Assembly: GCA_028829895.1 (NCBI GenBank)
Contig: CM054178.1
Location: forward strand, 21,422,006-21,486,005
Direction of reading: 5' to 3'
Source: Sinotaia quadrata
Taxonomy: Eukaryota > Mollusca > Gastropoda > Architaenioglossa > Viviparidae
Length of the DNA stretch: 64,000 bases
The first letter of the stretch is position 1. The number at the start of each line of letters is the position of its first letter. Shown piece after piece: positions 1-13,094 of the stretch. The notes below the pieces were generated by a model. It was not told the origin of the DNA and searched no databases. It worked only from the letters and a program-made list of their open reading frames with translations. Position numbers and translations under genes: made by a program.

Positions 1-83
1 TCTGTGGCTGAAGTAGATTCCATTTCACTTGATCTCTAAACGATATCTAGCACAGCGATGTGATTGAACGAACATTCAACGTA

Positions 84-418
84 ATTCTCTTGTTTGAGTT
101 TAGAAGAAAAAAAGTAGTACTTTCTGGTTTGAGTTTAGAAAAAAAGTAGTACTTTTTGTTTTGAGTTTAGAAAAAAAGTAGTACTTTCTGGTTTGAGTTT
201 AGAAAAAAAAGTAGTACTTTCTGTTTTGAGTTTAGAAAAAAAGTAGTACTTTTTGGTTTGAGCTTAGAAGAAAAAGTAGTACTTTCTGTTTTGAGTTTTT
301 AAAAAAAAAGTGATATCTTCTTGTTTGAGTTTAGAAGAAAAAGTAGTGCCTTGTGCTTTTAGTTTAGGAGAAAAAGTAGTTCAAGTGGTACTTTCTGTTT
401 TGAATTTAGGAGAAAAAT
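84..418. repeat. 32-33-bp minisatellite, about 10 copies
   Basis: Units read roughly tttctggtttgagtttagaa plus an A-run plus gtagtac. Inner copies are nearly identical; copies decay toward 418. Several units contain aaaaaaagtagtac. Confidence 0.9.
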
Positions 419-420
419 CA

Positions 421-1060
421 GGATGTTTTGGTTAAATTTCGATTTAGAATCTAATAAAGAGGTCATTTCATTTCAAACAGTGAAACAGCATTTCGAAGAT
501 CGCTGGCGAAAGGAATCTGCCAAAATTAATATAAATAATGAATGGGAAATTTGCACAGAATTATTTTCTCGAGATTTAGAACTCCGCAGTTCCCTATAAC
601 ACCTTCACATACTGACTGATTGAAAATGTTATTATTGTTTAACTGACTGATTAATTTTTGTTTAATGTATAAAGCCTACAAGCGGTTCAATAAGAATGTG
701 TGTACTTTAAATGAGGTCTTCTCTACTGACAATAACATACTTTAAACGAGATCTTTTCTAGTGAGAACAGTAGACTGAAAATAAGTTCCTTTTCAACTGA
801 TAAAAATATAATTAAAATAATAACTAGGTCTACAAACCTAAGTGTACTTAACATATCTTTTTTACTGACAAATATTCTGAAATTGAAATCCTGTCTATTG
901 ATAAAAATGTATTTAAAACTAGTTCTTTTGCTCAAACTAAATGCACCCGAACCTACGGATTGTATCTGTCCGCAGGCGAGTGTAATTAAAGAACATTTGC
1001 TTCAAAATCAAATGCTCGTTACTTATCGAGGACGGTAAATTTCAAAAGCTATCTCTAGAA
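421..1060. other. Non-coding, no gene seen
   Basis: AT-rich sequence. A minus-strand 70-codon frame at 723-935 has low-complexity hydrophobic composition, no splice context and no recognised motif. Weak internal repetition (actgacaa / actgataa plus taaaa) is present at 720-915. Confidence 0.5.
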
Positions 1061-1061
1061 C

Positions 1062-1159
<98 letters not shown>

Positions 1160-1160
1160 G
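1062..1160. repeat. (GATA)n then (GACA)n compound microsatellite
   Basis: About 21 GATA units pass into GACA and then into an interrupted GACGG stretch. Confidence 0.97.
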
Positions 1161-1438
1161 GGCGGACGGGCAGATTACGGGTAAAAACGTAAACAGGAAC
1201 GATAACTACTTTGCTGCTGCACTATAGAGTACAAAAGTGTAGTGCACGCGGTTGGCACACTAACGTCAATCGTTATCAAGTGAACATAGACATACAAACG
1301 TGACACGTATCAAAGCAATACATCTAGCAACACCGAGCTCTAGTAAATACTGCTACGGTACAGCTGGCCAGCCACTGCCCAGAGTCAGTGAAGGAAATAG
1401 GGAGGGAGACAAGACGCACGTGTAGAGTCAAAACTTAC

Positions 1439-1670
1439 AGAGCGAGTCGAGAGTGCCAGTGCTGACGGTGCTAGAGCGGCGGTCAAGGTTCAGCAACTGC
1501 TGGGTCACTTTCTTGTCCAGCTGCACGCTGTGACGCTTGCGACCAGCGCGTGCTCGGTAAGCGTCCTCCCCACCTTCCTCTAGGTTCTGCATCTTCTCCC
1601 CCTCATGGAAGTTCTTCTCGAAGTTCTCGGTGGAACTGTTGCGAAAGGTTAGCAGCCTCTTCATTGACAT
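1439..1670 (-). CDS. Putative alternative first coding exon (77 codons, phase 1 end)
   Basis: The minus strand starts at ATG (complement of 1668-1670) and reads MSMKRLLTFRNSSTENFEK..., then RKRHSVQLDKKV and LDRRSSTVSTGTLDSL. It ends at T|GTAAGTTT (intron from 1438). The donor phase is 1, the same as the 33-nt exon at 39437, so both could splice to one downstream exon beyond the left edge. A pyrimidine-rich acceptor ending TTAACAG (complement of 1746-1750) lies 75 nt upstream of the ATG. The exon may therefore begin at 1745 with a 5'UTR part. It is rich in basic/Ser phosphosite-like motifs. The family is not recognised. Confidence 0.55.
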
Positions 1671-1745
1671 ATTGACGGTGCGGCTTGGCCTTAATCGGTG
1701 AACAAAATGCCAAGCTCCGGCAGTAATAGAGACGAACAGGGCAGA

Positions 1746-3889
1746 CTGTTAAGCGGGCGGGAGTGGGGCTGGGGCTGGTGTTCCGACACAAATCAACTCT
1801 TGATTAAATAAAAACAAGCGAATGAGTAGCTCGCTAATCGATTGCAATAAATCTACGAGACCACACTGCACGTAGGTTCGCAAAGACACTCCAAACGCTA
1901 GCACGTGCCGCACTTCCTCGGTAAACTGCACGTGATAACCGATGCTTTCCAAAGGCACCTACATCTACGTCTTTGTCAGTCACAGACGACTCTGGAGGGC
2001 AGTTCCTGTCGATTGCAACACTCTAGTTCAGGCAACAAATTTGTGGTCCGATGAGCTTAAGAGAGAGATTTTAAAAAAAAAAAGAATATGTTTCCGATTG
2101 TATAAAAACTATCGATACTCCCCAAACCACATGCGAGAGCGGAACACCTCGACAGAAGAACTGATAACACCTATCTGGTTCTTATTCACCTCTTTATGTT
2201 TTCTTTCTCCCCCCGTCACAAGGAAAAAAAAAACTCTCAGCAGGTGTCGACTAACAGTGGCTCTCCCTGAAAATAAATGCTACTAAGGAGAGCGAAAATC
2301 CTGACACAATGAAATGCACGTGTACAGCAGTGGTTTGTTTCTTTTCTGACGTCAAGCTGTAATCATCAGAGTAAGAGGATGGAGGTACAGGATGGGGTTA
2401 GAGAGAACTCGATAGCACAATGTCACAGACTGTTTCCTCACACGCCCCAAATTGTACTATCTGTACACGTCCCTCCGTCAAGACTGAATGAAATCCTACG
2501 AAGAGCTAACCTCTATAATGGATTGGACCTTAACGCTGTCAATATATACGAACACAGGCAGGTTTGCTTTAAAAATTAAAAATAAAATCGAGCAACGTAC
2601 CGATAAGTATGCATGGTAAGTATTATTTTTTCCTGTTTTTTTTTTTTTAGAAAAAGAAATATCAGGTTACTTTAAACATTGATCTCTTTCACAAGATAGC
2701 AGTAAGTGCGGCCTCTGGCAAACCCACGTACATAAGCATGCAATTATATTTCCTCGTTCAAACGCTTATGCACAAGACAGCACTGGATGAGCGACCTGCA
2801 CTTTGCCTGCATGTGAACCACGGGCTCTGGTCGTGACGCGGTCAATTCCAAGTCGACTAAAAAAGTAAGTGGCGAGAAAGAAGCGATCGCCTTAAAATCG
2901 ACGATGACAAACTGTCAGCGAGGGCGGGACTAATAGCGACTTGTTGCGGCACATCATTGACTAAGCGTAGTAGTCCATGGACGACAATCGAAATATTGAC
3001 ACTTGCAAGTATTTGCACAGCGGTTTCCGTGAGAATTCACAATTTATGTTTAATAGTTATATATTTTATAGAAGTGAAAGGGTAACCAGAGTTAACTGTC
3101 TCCTCTCTTTCTCTTCGTGTTGTCTCCCTTTTTTCTTTCTTCTGAACTGATGGAGATAAGTTGACTAAACGAAGTTGCCGGTTTTAACAAAGCTGCTTGC
3201 AAGAAAAGGAAAATACTTCTGTCACAATTTGCTTTGTTTTTTCGAATGTATTCATTTTTTTCTAATTCGGGCAGTGCAAAAATAAGTCGATAAACAGTAG
3301 TCCTGTATATTCTGAAGTACAAGAACAGTGCTTAGCTAAGCAACGATTAATAACACAATGAGGAAGACAATATCACCAATGTTTACAGGGGTATTGTTTG
3401 CAGTTAAGGGTTCGAGTAAAAAAAAAATTGACGAAAAACACCTGTCAAAACTACCCTCTTTACGATTCTGCTTATTGCTTCTATTGTATTGTTTTGTTGT
3501 TTTTTTAAACCGCTGCAAAAACAATGGCACTCATTCTTAGGCGAACTAAATGCCCTCAGTTAATGTTTACCAATGCATACGTCAAAACACTACAGTCGTC
3601 CATTCACTGGCTCATTTGTACAGTGCTGGCGGCGACGTGACAAAGGTACGAAGAACAATGAAAAAAATAAGAATTCACTTCTTGTCCACGTATAAACGCG
3701 TTTCAATAGTAACTTTCACTGCGCGCTATTCACGTGTCCGAACAAAGAACAATAACACAAGTCGATACCTCGATTAGGCACGAATTCGTCACAAGCTCTT
3801 GGGACTGCCTATATCCACAGTCATCTCATATTCTCCAATGGGAAAAGGGAGGGGAGTGAAGGTTGTGTCAAAGTAAGTGGTAAACTTAC
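1746..3889. other. Probable intron or flanking DNA, no supported gene
   Basis: Moderate GC in 1746-2000 and 2700-3010, AT-rich elsewhere. Frames here (for example + strand 1942-2286) end in A-runs and have no recognisable domain. A plus-strand GTAAGT follows ATGCATG at about 2616 but lacks a coding exon. Confidence 0.4.
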
Positions 3890-3990
3890 ATCTCAAGTTC
3901 CAGGGCGACAAGTCTTGTAGTTCGACTTGTGTCGTACAGGTTAGTGGTTCAAAAAGGTTACTGACTCGGTTGTGGTGGACGGCTCACGCA
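3890..3990 (-). promoter_or_regulatory. Candidate non-coding first exon and promoter upstream of the 1439-1670 exon
   Basis: A strong minus-strand donor GTAAGT occurs at 3884-3889 with no long open frame ahead of it. The DNA upstream in minus sense (4000-4290) is unusually GC- and CpG-rich for this window. An exon ending here could splice to the acceptor at 1746, supplying a 5'UTR to the exon with the 1670 ATG. The right boundary is arbitrary. This is inference from splice signals and composition. Confidence 0.3.
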
Positions 3991-4601
3991 CGGATCGAAC
4001 ACTGAGAGGTTGGGCGCGGTGGTCCGAACGGGGGACATTTTTCAAAACCCAGGCCCACTATTACTGCAACCAGCCCGTGTGCCGAGAGAGTGGTCGAAAG
4101 TCCTTACTGCACGTTTACCACGCTCTCTGCCTCTCTCGCTCAAATTCTCCATTCCCCTTCCTCTGCCCTTGAAACCAGAATAGGTCGCGCTTCCTTCCTA
4201 CCATTTGCACGCGCTTCTCGTGCGCGCCTCGTGCTGCTCTGTGGCAAAACTTTGGCTGCCCTGATTGGCAAGTTGGTAGACTAGAAACTGTGGAGAAGTC
4301 AACAAGGAGTGTGACTTGATGTGATGGCTATCTGAGGGATTCTATTGCTGCGATTAGACTATAATCTATATGCTAAATGAGGCCTTCACAGTCCATTTCG
4401 GTCCTCGTGCTCACTAACGATTCGGTGAGGTTCATTCAACAATGTCTGCCGTCGTTTTAATTAAGCCATACGAAGAATGTCCCTATGTGTTTGTATATGT
4501 GATACACTCACGCACGCACGCACACAACACAGAGACACACTCATAAAATACTATCGTGATATGTATGGCGCCCGTTTTCATACAGCAAGCTGTTGTCTGC
4601 T

Positions 4602-4607
<6 letters not shown>

Positions 4608-4643
<36 letters not shown>

Positions 4644-4646
4644 TTT
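4608..4646. repeat. (CT)n followed by T-run
   Basis: About 14 CT units run into 11 T. A purine A-run follows at 4663. Confidence 0.95.
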
Positions 4647-5299
4647 AATCCCTTCGCATATTAGAAAAAAAAAAAAGAAGGCTTAGTTCACTGGTATAAT
4701 TTAATGGACCAGATCAATGTCATGTTATTTCAAAGCGGGACTCGAGTCTAAATCGAAATATGTACTTAGCTAATCCACTGCTCGAAACCTATTAAATTGT
4801 TTTGAACAGCATCCAAAGAGTCTAGCTTCAAGGACTGAACAATATGTTAGGGTTCGCGTGCGCTCCGTTTAAGGGTGTGTAAACCCCATTATTAGTTAGT
4901 GTGAATGTGCATGGTACGCACACGGCAGCGTGAAGCAAAATCGTTCGCAGACAAAGTGTCTTACTAAGATTTTTAGCCGTGTTCATTCACCAAGGAATTG
5001 ACAATAGGTCTGAAAGGATATTCTTACATTCATTTGACGTCATAAATACGTCCAGTGGATCTAAAGAAAACTAATGCATTTACGTCCCATTCACCTGCGC
5101 ACATTTCTGTGGGCACTAGACCAAATCTATGACATCAGATAAGTTTGTCAACAACCTCTTGTTTGGTGCCAACTATATGATTACCGTTACCAAAAGTATC
5201 GAAGAGTGGGGATGGGTGGGGGTAATGATGTTAAATTACTTCAACAAGCACGAATTTCGACTCAATCGCATTCACTGTCATTAGCGTAATCTCCATATT
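4647..5299. other. Non-coding, no gene seen
   Basis: No ORF with protein-like composition. Ordinary intermediate-GC sequence with a short acgcacgcac stretch just before it at 4511. Confidence 0.4.
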
Positions 5300-5615
5300 A
5301 AAGCGCAGTTTACACTTTGCCAGTCAAATGGACCTGATTTATAAGATTACGATTTCAAAGAGAGCCATTTACACTTTGCCAGTCAAATGGACCTGCGTTA
5401 TAAGATTGCTATTTCAAAGAGAGCCATTTACACTTGGCCAGTCAAACAGACTGATTTATAAGGTTATGATTTCAAAGAGAGCAGTTTGCATTTGGCCAGA
5501 AGTGATTTATAAGATCACGATTTTAAAGAGAGCAGTTTACACTTGGCCAGTCTAATGGACCTGATTTATACGGTCACGATTTCAAACAGAGCAGTTTACA
5601 CATGGCCAACCCATA
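5300..5615. repeat. ~59-bp minisatellite, about 5-6 diverged copies
   Basis: The unit runs gcagtttacactttgccagt, then caaatggacctgatttataa, then gattacgatttcaaagaga. One copy near 5480 lacks the middle part. The + frame at 5328-5555 is a by-product of the repeat. Confidence 0.88.
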
Positions 5616-7974
5616 CAACCTAATGGGTGACGTCATATTATTTCAAAGAACTCCATTCCTAGAGCACGTATTGAACAAACTGCTCAATACAGCAAATTGT
5701 ATACATCTACCTCAACGTGGAATAATCAACGTTATACATTAAAATGTATGAATATTTTGCAACTATATCTAAATAGGATTACTGAACAATCTATTAAACA
5801 AAATAACACAGCAATTCGGAGGAGAATGATTGCACTCATTTTATCGACTACTTCTGAATGGTCTAAATCAAACTGCTTCACAGAATATTGAACCACACGG
5901 ATTGATTAATGTCAATTTCACAATGATTTACGATGGCGGTTCGAATATCGACCATTACTGATTAATGGCAGGAGAGATAGGGGTTTTCTGCTGTTGGTTT
6001 CTTAGTTTTAGTGAGGGGGTTTTTTTTTGTTTTTCTTTTGGGGGGGGTGTTATTTAATTGTTTTTGTTTTGTTTTGTTTTCTTTTTTTGTTTTTTTTAGT
6101 GGTGGGGAGAATTACACAAGTAAAAGCGAAAATGTAATAACATTCTTAAGACAAGATAGCAGATCTAGGATTTTTCTGTGTTTTCTTCGAAAACACAGGG
6201 TGTTGGCATAAATACCGTAAACTCTTTCTAAAAAATAAAAATAAATATATGAAATAAATTAACATAAAATTATTACTTTTTTATTTTTACTTCAAACTTA
6301 ACAACGTTTTGCATTTGAAACGATCAAATACATTATTTAAAGCGCGCTTTTTCTCTCTCGGAATACCCCACCCACCCATGCCCCTGTTACATGTACTATC
6401 AATAAAAAAATAAAAAAACTGGAAGAAAACTGGATCACTAGGGCAATTACGAGACTGACGTCTTTGATCCCGTCTCGTGATATTCATGTACACTTATTTT
6501 CCTGCTAAAGTCAAACCGTAGAGGCAGTCCATGGCTGATCAATAGCAGTGTGTGGCCCTACTCAATGGGCTCTGCTCGCGCGAAGCGACGACTACCACCT
6601 CTGCTCCGATTCCCTGGAGTGCTGTATCCATATAGAAAGAGACAAATATACAAAGCGTGCGTACAAGTGGGTGGATCGGGAGCGCGAAACTATTTTTACC
6701 TGACGAGTAAGATGACTAAAATAGCAATTGAAAGTCAGGTAACTCATGCACGCGATGGTTTTATATATATATTTATATTATAAACTAGACATAAAAAAAG
6801 TAATAACGAGAGTCTTCGCTGAGGGTACTATTTTGTTTGTTGAGAGAATTTTTAGAGTGGGTAATATTTCAGCGCTTGCTGTAACTAATATTGTACTTTT
6901 GATCAAGTACAAGAATCGAAATATACTCCTTCAAAGGACTAGAGAATGCTCAACTCAAGAGGCTGTAAAGGGCAACCTTTCTTCAGTGCCTGTTCTAGTT
7001 ACTATGGAAGCGCCAAACTAAAGCTCCAGAAATCCTGCTTAGCTTACACGTGGTGAAAATTGATCCGGATTATCTATTTTTGTTTACTATTAAATCGTTT
7101 AATTAAAATTAAAATTAAAAAAAAACAGTTAACAGCGTGAGTAAGAAAGACAAGGGAAAAAAAACATAAAACAAGTTTCGGGTTATTTTTAAAAAATAAA
7201 CAACAAGAGATTACAGTTTTCTGTTCTATGCATCAAACATAGAAAAATTAAGAGAGAATGCAATTTGATGAGATGATTGTATAATTATGAGTGACCCATA
7301 ACATAAAGAACAGCATCTACAAGAATACATTCCAAGTAAAGAATTAAGTGTGTTTGTTTGTGTGTACGTGAGTGTGTGTGATCTATTTGTAATATGGTCT
7401 CATAAAAAAAATACCCAAAGAATCTCTTTTAATACATCCGTGGATACTTACTAATGACCAAAACTAAAAAATAAAGTCTCGAAAAAGGACAGGGACGGGA
7501 GGGGCGAGACAAGGGGAGTGAGGGGAAGTAATGTCTTTTTAATTGGTCTCACGTGAGTTGACGCTAGGAACAAGACTGCTTGTCTTGCCTTTTCACGGAA
7601 CAGAGGTATTCAAATATATTACAAGGACATTCAAAGATCTACATAAAAGTTCTATACGGACAACATACTGTAGGTACAAGCTGTTTTCACCAAATTCTCA
7701 TACTGTCACCGTTAGTCTGTTCTCTAAAAGATCAATACACATTTCTTTACAAAGAACGTGAGGATTTCTATTTTTTAAAATGAAATGTGCCGTATTATGC
7801 CAGCAGAAACTATACATTAGAGTAATTTTTCAGTAATTCAAAGTGTCTGACATAAGCAGACCTCAAAAGGGGCAACTGTCTAAAATTATGCTTGAAGGAC
7901 AGAAAAGACTAGTTGCAGTGACGTTTACCTTGCAAAGTGTAAACATCCAGTAAAAAAAATATCCTTTCCTTTTA
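5616..7974. other. Non-coding, no supported gene
   Basis: AT-rich with T-, G- and A-runs (6010-6100) and a GT-rich patch near 7350. Frames at 6550-6783 and 6746-7021 show no domain, and the splice-site context is unconvincing. Confidence 0.4.
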
Positions 7975-8325
7975 ACCTCTGGATTCGAAAGCAATACCCA
8001 TACCTTGCCTTAATATCTGGATTCGAATATAATAATCACGCTCGTTTAAATCTCTGTATTCGTGCATGTTTTAATCTCTGGATTCCAATACAATATATAT
8101 GCCCTGCTGTGTTCTCTGGATTCGATTGCAACAATATCCATGTCCTGCTGTAATCTCTGGATTTGAATGCAATAATATCCATGCCCTGCAGTAATTTCTG
8201 GATTCGAATGCAACAATATCCATGTCCTGCTGTAATCTCTGGATTTGAATGCAATAAAATCCATGCCCTGCTGTAATCTTTGGATTCGAATGCAATAATA
8301 TCCATGCCTTGCTTTAATCTCTGAG
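7975..8325. repeat. ~41-bp minisatellite, about 8-9 copies
   Basis: The unit is tgctgtaatctctggatttg plus aatgcaataatatccatgccc, with ttcg/tttg and caat/caac variants. Because 41 is not a multiple of 3, each minus frame reads the unit in all phases. This explains the repetitive 72-128 residue frames here. Confidence 0.92.
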
Positions 8326-8394
8326 ATTCAAGTGCAGTACAAGGAATCGCAATAGCAACCAATTGAAGAGTTACATACATAGATACATGCATAA

Positions 8395-8850
8395 TACACT
8401 TTCTTACAAAGAGCAGACACACATCATACGCCCTCTATTCAAGAGTTGGACACATGTATCATAGTTTCCTATTAGAGTCACCTACATCATACGTTTTCTG
8501 TTAAAGAGTAGACTCATACATATTAAGTATATATTCACGAGCTGATACATACATCATATGTTTCTATTAAAAAAACAGGACATGTGTATTAAGTATCTAT
8601 TCAAGAGGAGACACATATATCATACGTTCCCTGTTAAAGAGTAGACTCATACATATTACGTATCTATCCAAGAGCAGACACATACGTTTTCTATTAAAGA
8701 ACAGGACATACGCATTACATATCTATTAAAGAGTAGACACATACATCATACTTTTCTATACAAGAGCAGTCACATATGTATTACGTATCTATTTAAGAGT
8801 AAAAACAAATATCATACTTCTTCTATTCAAGAGTAAACATACATCATACG
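8395..8850. repeat. Degenerate 40-70-bp tandem repeat
   Basis: Recurring acatcatacg, tctattaaagagtaga and acacatac blocks (for example 8483, 8553, 8611, 8747, 8812, 8832) occur in irregular spacing. This looks like an old minisatellite beside the younger 41-bp array. Confidence 0.75.
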
Positions 8851-8892
8851 AGTTTTTGTCTCACCAGTAATATACGAATCACGCAAACTGCA

Positions 8893-8918
8893 CACACACA
8901 CACACACACACACAATTA
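8893..8918. repeat. (CA)n microsatellite
   Basis: About 13 CA units. Confidence 0.95.
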
Positions 8919-10640
8919 CAATCACACTTAATGTACATATATATATATTAAAACGAGAATATCTTAAATAACTCACTTAAAGAAACACCATAATCACACA
9001 TACAAAATAAACTATTGTGCTCAACCAGATGTCTTGCGTAAGACTAATATCTAGCTGATTTTACAAACAAAATGAGAAAAAAAATCGAAGCCACGAAATA
9101 AAGCAGTATGTTAAAGTTTGTTAGCGCCAACATTAAGTAGGTTGAAAAGTTTAATACAGTATAATATCCATGCAATTGCAAATTCTGCGAGCGCGCGATG
9201 AGTATATATGTATCTTTGAATATGTGTTCATGTGTATGAGTATGTTTATGTATGTATAGTTTGTGTTTGCGTGTGAGTATTTAGTGCGTGTATGTGCGTG
9301 AGGATAAAGATAAGTACATCTAAATGCCACAAAAATAATTCGAGACATAAAAGATTTGACGCTTTCCTTCAATTTCCAAAACAAACCAAGTATGACATAT
9401 ATTTATTACTGCAACCCCGATTATGACATTTCTTTATTACTGCGTCTCCAGATACCGCAAAAGCTCCCAACTGGCATCAGTCATAATCGTGGCTTAATTT
9501 CGGCAATGGTGTTGCATTAACAGGCACGAACTCCCCAAGAGGCGCTACAACACTGTTCGAAAGAGTTCTGCTGCACAAACGAACACGTCTACTCCATCAT
9601 CTGCAATTTATTAGGACAGCCAGCAAGGGCATGGGTAAGGGTATATCGGTCTTAAGTTGGCGTGTATTCACGTGCGTCATTTCAGCCAACATTCTGATCA
9701 GTGTGAATGAAGTGAATGCACTTAGTAATTAGTATTCGTGCGCGTGCGTGCGTGTGGGTAGGTGGGTGGGCGTGCGCGCGCGCTGATTAACCTATTAGTT
9801 GGAGGTGGGTGAAGATATGCACTAAGACAGTAGTTCCCAATCTTTGTGTGGCCATATTTTCAGAAGTTTGGCAGGCGCCATCAATTTTTCAAATCTTATT
9901 TTTTGTACTGGACATTTAAATAATACGTAAATCGTCATATTTGGTTATTTGTGATGTATGTATCTATACCATTCAAGCAAATTACTCTTTCACTATTACT
10001 ATGTGGAATCCGTATGGAAGATGAAGTAAGTAGCTTTAACAAAATACATATCATAAACAGGCAATTTTCATCTTAGGTATTTTTAAATATTGTTGAATTA
10101 GTGGCGAAATATGTTTATTATTCTTACTTTAGCATAGAATCCAGTTGTTGTTAATTAAAATATTCTTTATATTTTTACTTGTATCTGGATTTCAATATGT
10201 AAACACAAATAAAGTTTTTAAAAAAGTTAAGTACACTTTTTATTGTATAAGCATACAAATATGAATAATATTCATAAGACCTCACCAGAACTGAATAGAG
10301 AAAAGGTATTACTTTATGTACTTTTATTCTAATAAATCACCATTCCATTACCCAGTTTTAGCAGTTGGGAGAGTAAAATTATATTCCCGTTTGTAAGCAA
10401 TTACCTAGATGGGCATCGGTAAGTCAAGATCCGTATTTTGACTTTATTATGTTCAACATTAAAAACAGTTCTTATAGATAAATAGAATGGAATTAAGACT
10501 TATTGTGTACGCTATAGGTACCAAAAATTATCATCAGTTGCGGTCGATTTGAGAACAATACAATTCTGAAGGTACAAAATCTCGAATTCCACTTCTCTTC
10601 TTATTTGAATGAGACTTGCAGTCGATGTAGCCATTTTTTT
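8919..10640. other. Non-coding; possible hAT-like terminus near 9829
   Basis: GTGCG/GTGTG-rich near 9210-9300 and 9740-9782. cagtagttcccaatctttgt at about 9829 resembles the CAGTGGTTCCCAACCTTT termini of hAT elements, but I found no opposite end. 9900-10600 is AT-rich with nothing recognised. Confidence 0.35.
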
Positions 10641-10850
10641 GTTACCTCTAGTTGGCAAGTAAAAGGATTTACAAGCAAGGCAATCACAGACTCAATGATG
10701 ATGAACTTTCTGTTACCAATAGTTGGCAAGTAAAAGGATTTACAAGCAAGGCAATCACAGACTCAATGATGATGAACTTTCTGTTACCAATAGTTGGCAA
10801 GTAAGGATTCACAAGGCAATCACAGACTCAATGAGAATGTACTGTAGAAA
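10641..10850. repeat. 71-bp tandem repeat, 3 copies
   Basis: The block gttacc..agttggcaagtaaa recurs at 10641, 10712 and 10783. Copies 1 and 2 are nearly identical; the third has small deletions. Confidence 0.93.
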
Positions 10851-11129
10851 TATCTTTACAAACTGCTCCTGAGGTCACTGAATGTAGTGAAGAGTTAAAA
10901 TAGCCGCCACGTACCATTTTCTTCATATTTAGAAAATATATGCGACTTCCTCTTCTTAAGTGACTTCCACAAGATTAATTCTACTTTGAATGCTTTTACA
11001 GAACCTAAATGAATGGAGGTCGATGGAACAATCAACATTTGGACTACTTTTCACATCTCGTCGCGGGCACCGTGTTAGGACCACTGCAGTAAGAAGTAAA
11101 AGCCAGGCACTTGCCTCTCCATTTGATCC

Positions 11130-11620
11130 ATTTGAAAGTCACCTAGTTACATCCGACAGACATATAAATACAATCAGACAATCACACAGAGATACGATCC
11201 GACAGTCACCTAGTTACATCCGACAGTCATATAATTACAACCAGACAATCACACAGAGATACGATCCGACAGTCACCTAGTTACATCCGACAGTCATATA
11301 ATTACAATCAGACAATCACACAGAGATACGATCCGACAGTCACCTAGTTACAAACATGTGATCCGACAGTCACAGAGAGATACAATCCGACATTGCGCTT
11401 GTTACAAGCATGTGATCTGATAGTCACCTATTTACAAACGTGTGTTCCGACAATTCAGTAAAATACAAACATGTGATCTGTCAGTGAATTACAAAAGCAT
11501 GTGAGTTGACAGTCAGTTAGATACAAACATTTGATCTGTCAGTGAATTACAAAAATGTGATTCGACAGTCAGTTAGATACAAACATGTGATCCTGCAGTC
11601 ACCTAGATACAAGCACCTCT
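11130..11620. repeat. Mixed ~67-bp and ~36-bp tandem repeat around 'gatccgacagtcacctagtt'
   Basis: Early copies combine cacagagatacgatccgaca, gtcacctagttacatccgac and agtcatataattacaa in higher-order units. Later copies (11345 onward) are shorter atacaaacatgtgatc plus tgacagtcagttag units. The + frame at 10990-11280 is repeat-derived. Confidence 0.85.
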
Positions 11621-12419
11621 AACCAACGCCCGCCCGACGAGTAACGAAAAGCGTTGCAATATTATCACAAATCATAGCCCAGACCCGTGCCGACAAAATC
11701 TTTTAGTGCTAATCTTGTCAGCTCTTAAGCGGGAGGTGGTCTGACAATGGCACTCCTGCCCACCTCCATCTACGACTCACTTTGTCTCCATCAGTAGTGC
11801 TTAAGACATTTTCTTGCCTAACCCTCCTAACGACTTCTGGCAAGCGCGAGACCACTGAGCCGTTAATGGCACCGAAGCCAGTGTGCTCCTTCCTGACAAC
11901 ACACAGAGTCGCGGTGAAAATTGCAATTCTTCCAGCATTGAGGATTCAGTAAGTGTAGATGTGAGGCTTGTGGGGTAATCGAAATGAAACAGGGAAAACT
12001 CGTGGAACCCATAATAGGCCAGATCACTATTCCCACTTTGCACTTTTCTCACTGTAAGTTCACTCGAACAAAGCAGAGCCAACGCGTCACAGACTTTAAT
12101 TACTTTGGTTACGGAGTGCCTCACCACAACGTCATTATGCAATATGTGTCAATTTGTCGTCACCAGTTGTACATCGCTGAAGAGCTCAATCAAAAGTTAG
12201 GCAATGAAAAGTTGGATTTTTTTGATTTTTTTTTTGGGGGGGTGACTGTCAAGGACAATCAAATTTTGAAGATATTCTATTTTTAAAAAAGAGAACTAAC
12301 ATTTGTAATTTTATTCTGTCAAATTAATTCGAATTATCAAATAAGCAGCCTCTAAACAACATTATTATATTCAGCCTTTTCTCGCGACTTCTGCTGAATG
12401 TCGGTTGTGAATCAAGGTC
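11621..12419. other. Non-coding with one weak exon-like segment
   Basis: The minus strand 11781-11890 is open in one frame (VRKEHTGFGAING...) and ends at donor AAA|GTGAGT. Its phase does not fit the other candidate exons, and no start or domain is recognised. The rest is AT-rich with a G-run near 12235. Confidence 0.3.
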
Positions 12420-13032
12420 TCGAAATATTAGAAAGATTCTGGGAGATCTGAGGATTTATGGAGGATGTTGGCACTTCCAAGGAGTGCTGTTTTTAGCAGT
12501 GGGGCGAGTCCGTGCTTTGCTTTAGTTTATTCAGATAGCCTTCCAACTCAGATGTTATGTTCCCCAAAGATCTTATCACTATAGGTATTACTTCTGCTTT
12601 TACATTCTACATTATCTGGATTTCTAATCAGAGATCCTGGTATCTTGCTGTTTTTCTCTCCTTTCTTTTGTTTGTATATCACTTGAAACAGCGACATCGA
12701 TGTTTGTTGCTGTTCTGTTAGACTTATTGATAACTACAGCGTGTGGTCTTCGTGCAGGAATTACTCGAAATGTTCTTATCTCGAAGTCCCACAGTATTTT
12801 GACTTCTTCATTTTCGGTGAGTGCTTCAGTTTACTGCATCCACGCCCTTTCTCGGGTTTTTACTCCATAGTTCTTATACATGTTTCTATGTATGATTTTT
12901 GCAACTTCGATGTGTCTTTTGGTGTATTAATGTTCCAGCCAGAACTTACATCCAGAGAGTATATATTCTGTTGTTTCGTCGATATTTTTGCAGAATTTAC
13001 AGTTTGGAATAATTTGAGATTTTTTTTCCTGT

Positions 13033-13094
<62 letters not shown>

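Noticed and set aside
3403..3425. B-box-like ggttcgagta followed by A-run, possible SINE
   Set aside because: No A-box at the right distance and no tRNA-like body.
8036..8422. 128-residue repetitive minus ORF
   Set aside because: Encoded by the 41-bp repeat in shifting phases.
9829..9900. hAT-like terminus cagtagttcccaatcttt
   Set aside because: No matching inverted end or target duplication found within 1-2 kb. A similar weak word at 25470 also lacks a partner.
11781..11890. Minus exon with VRKEHTGFGAING frame and GTGAGT donor
   Set aside because: No start codon in frame, phase mismatch with other candidates, no recognised family.
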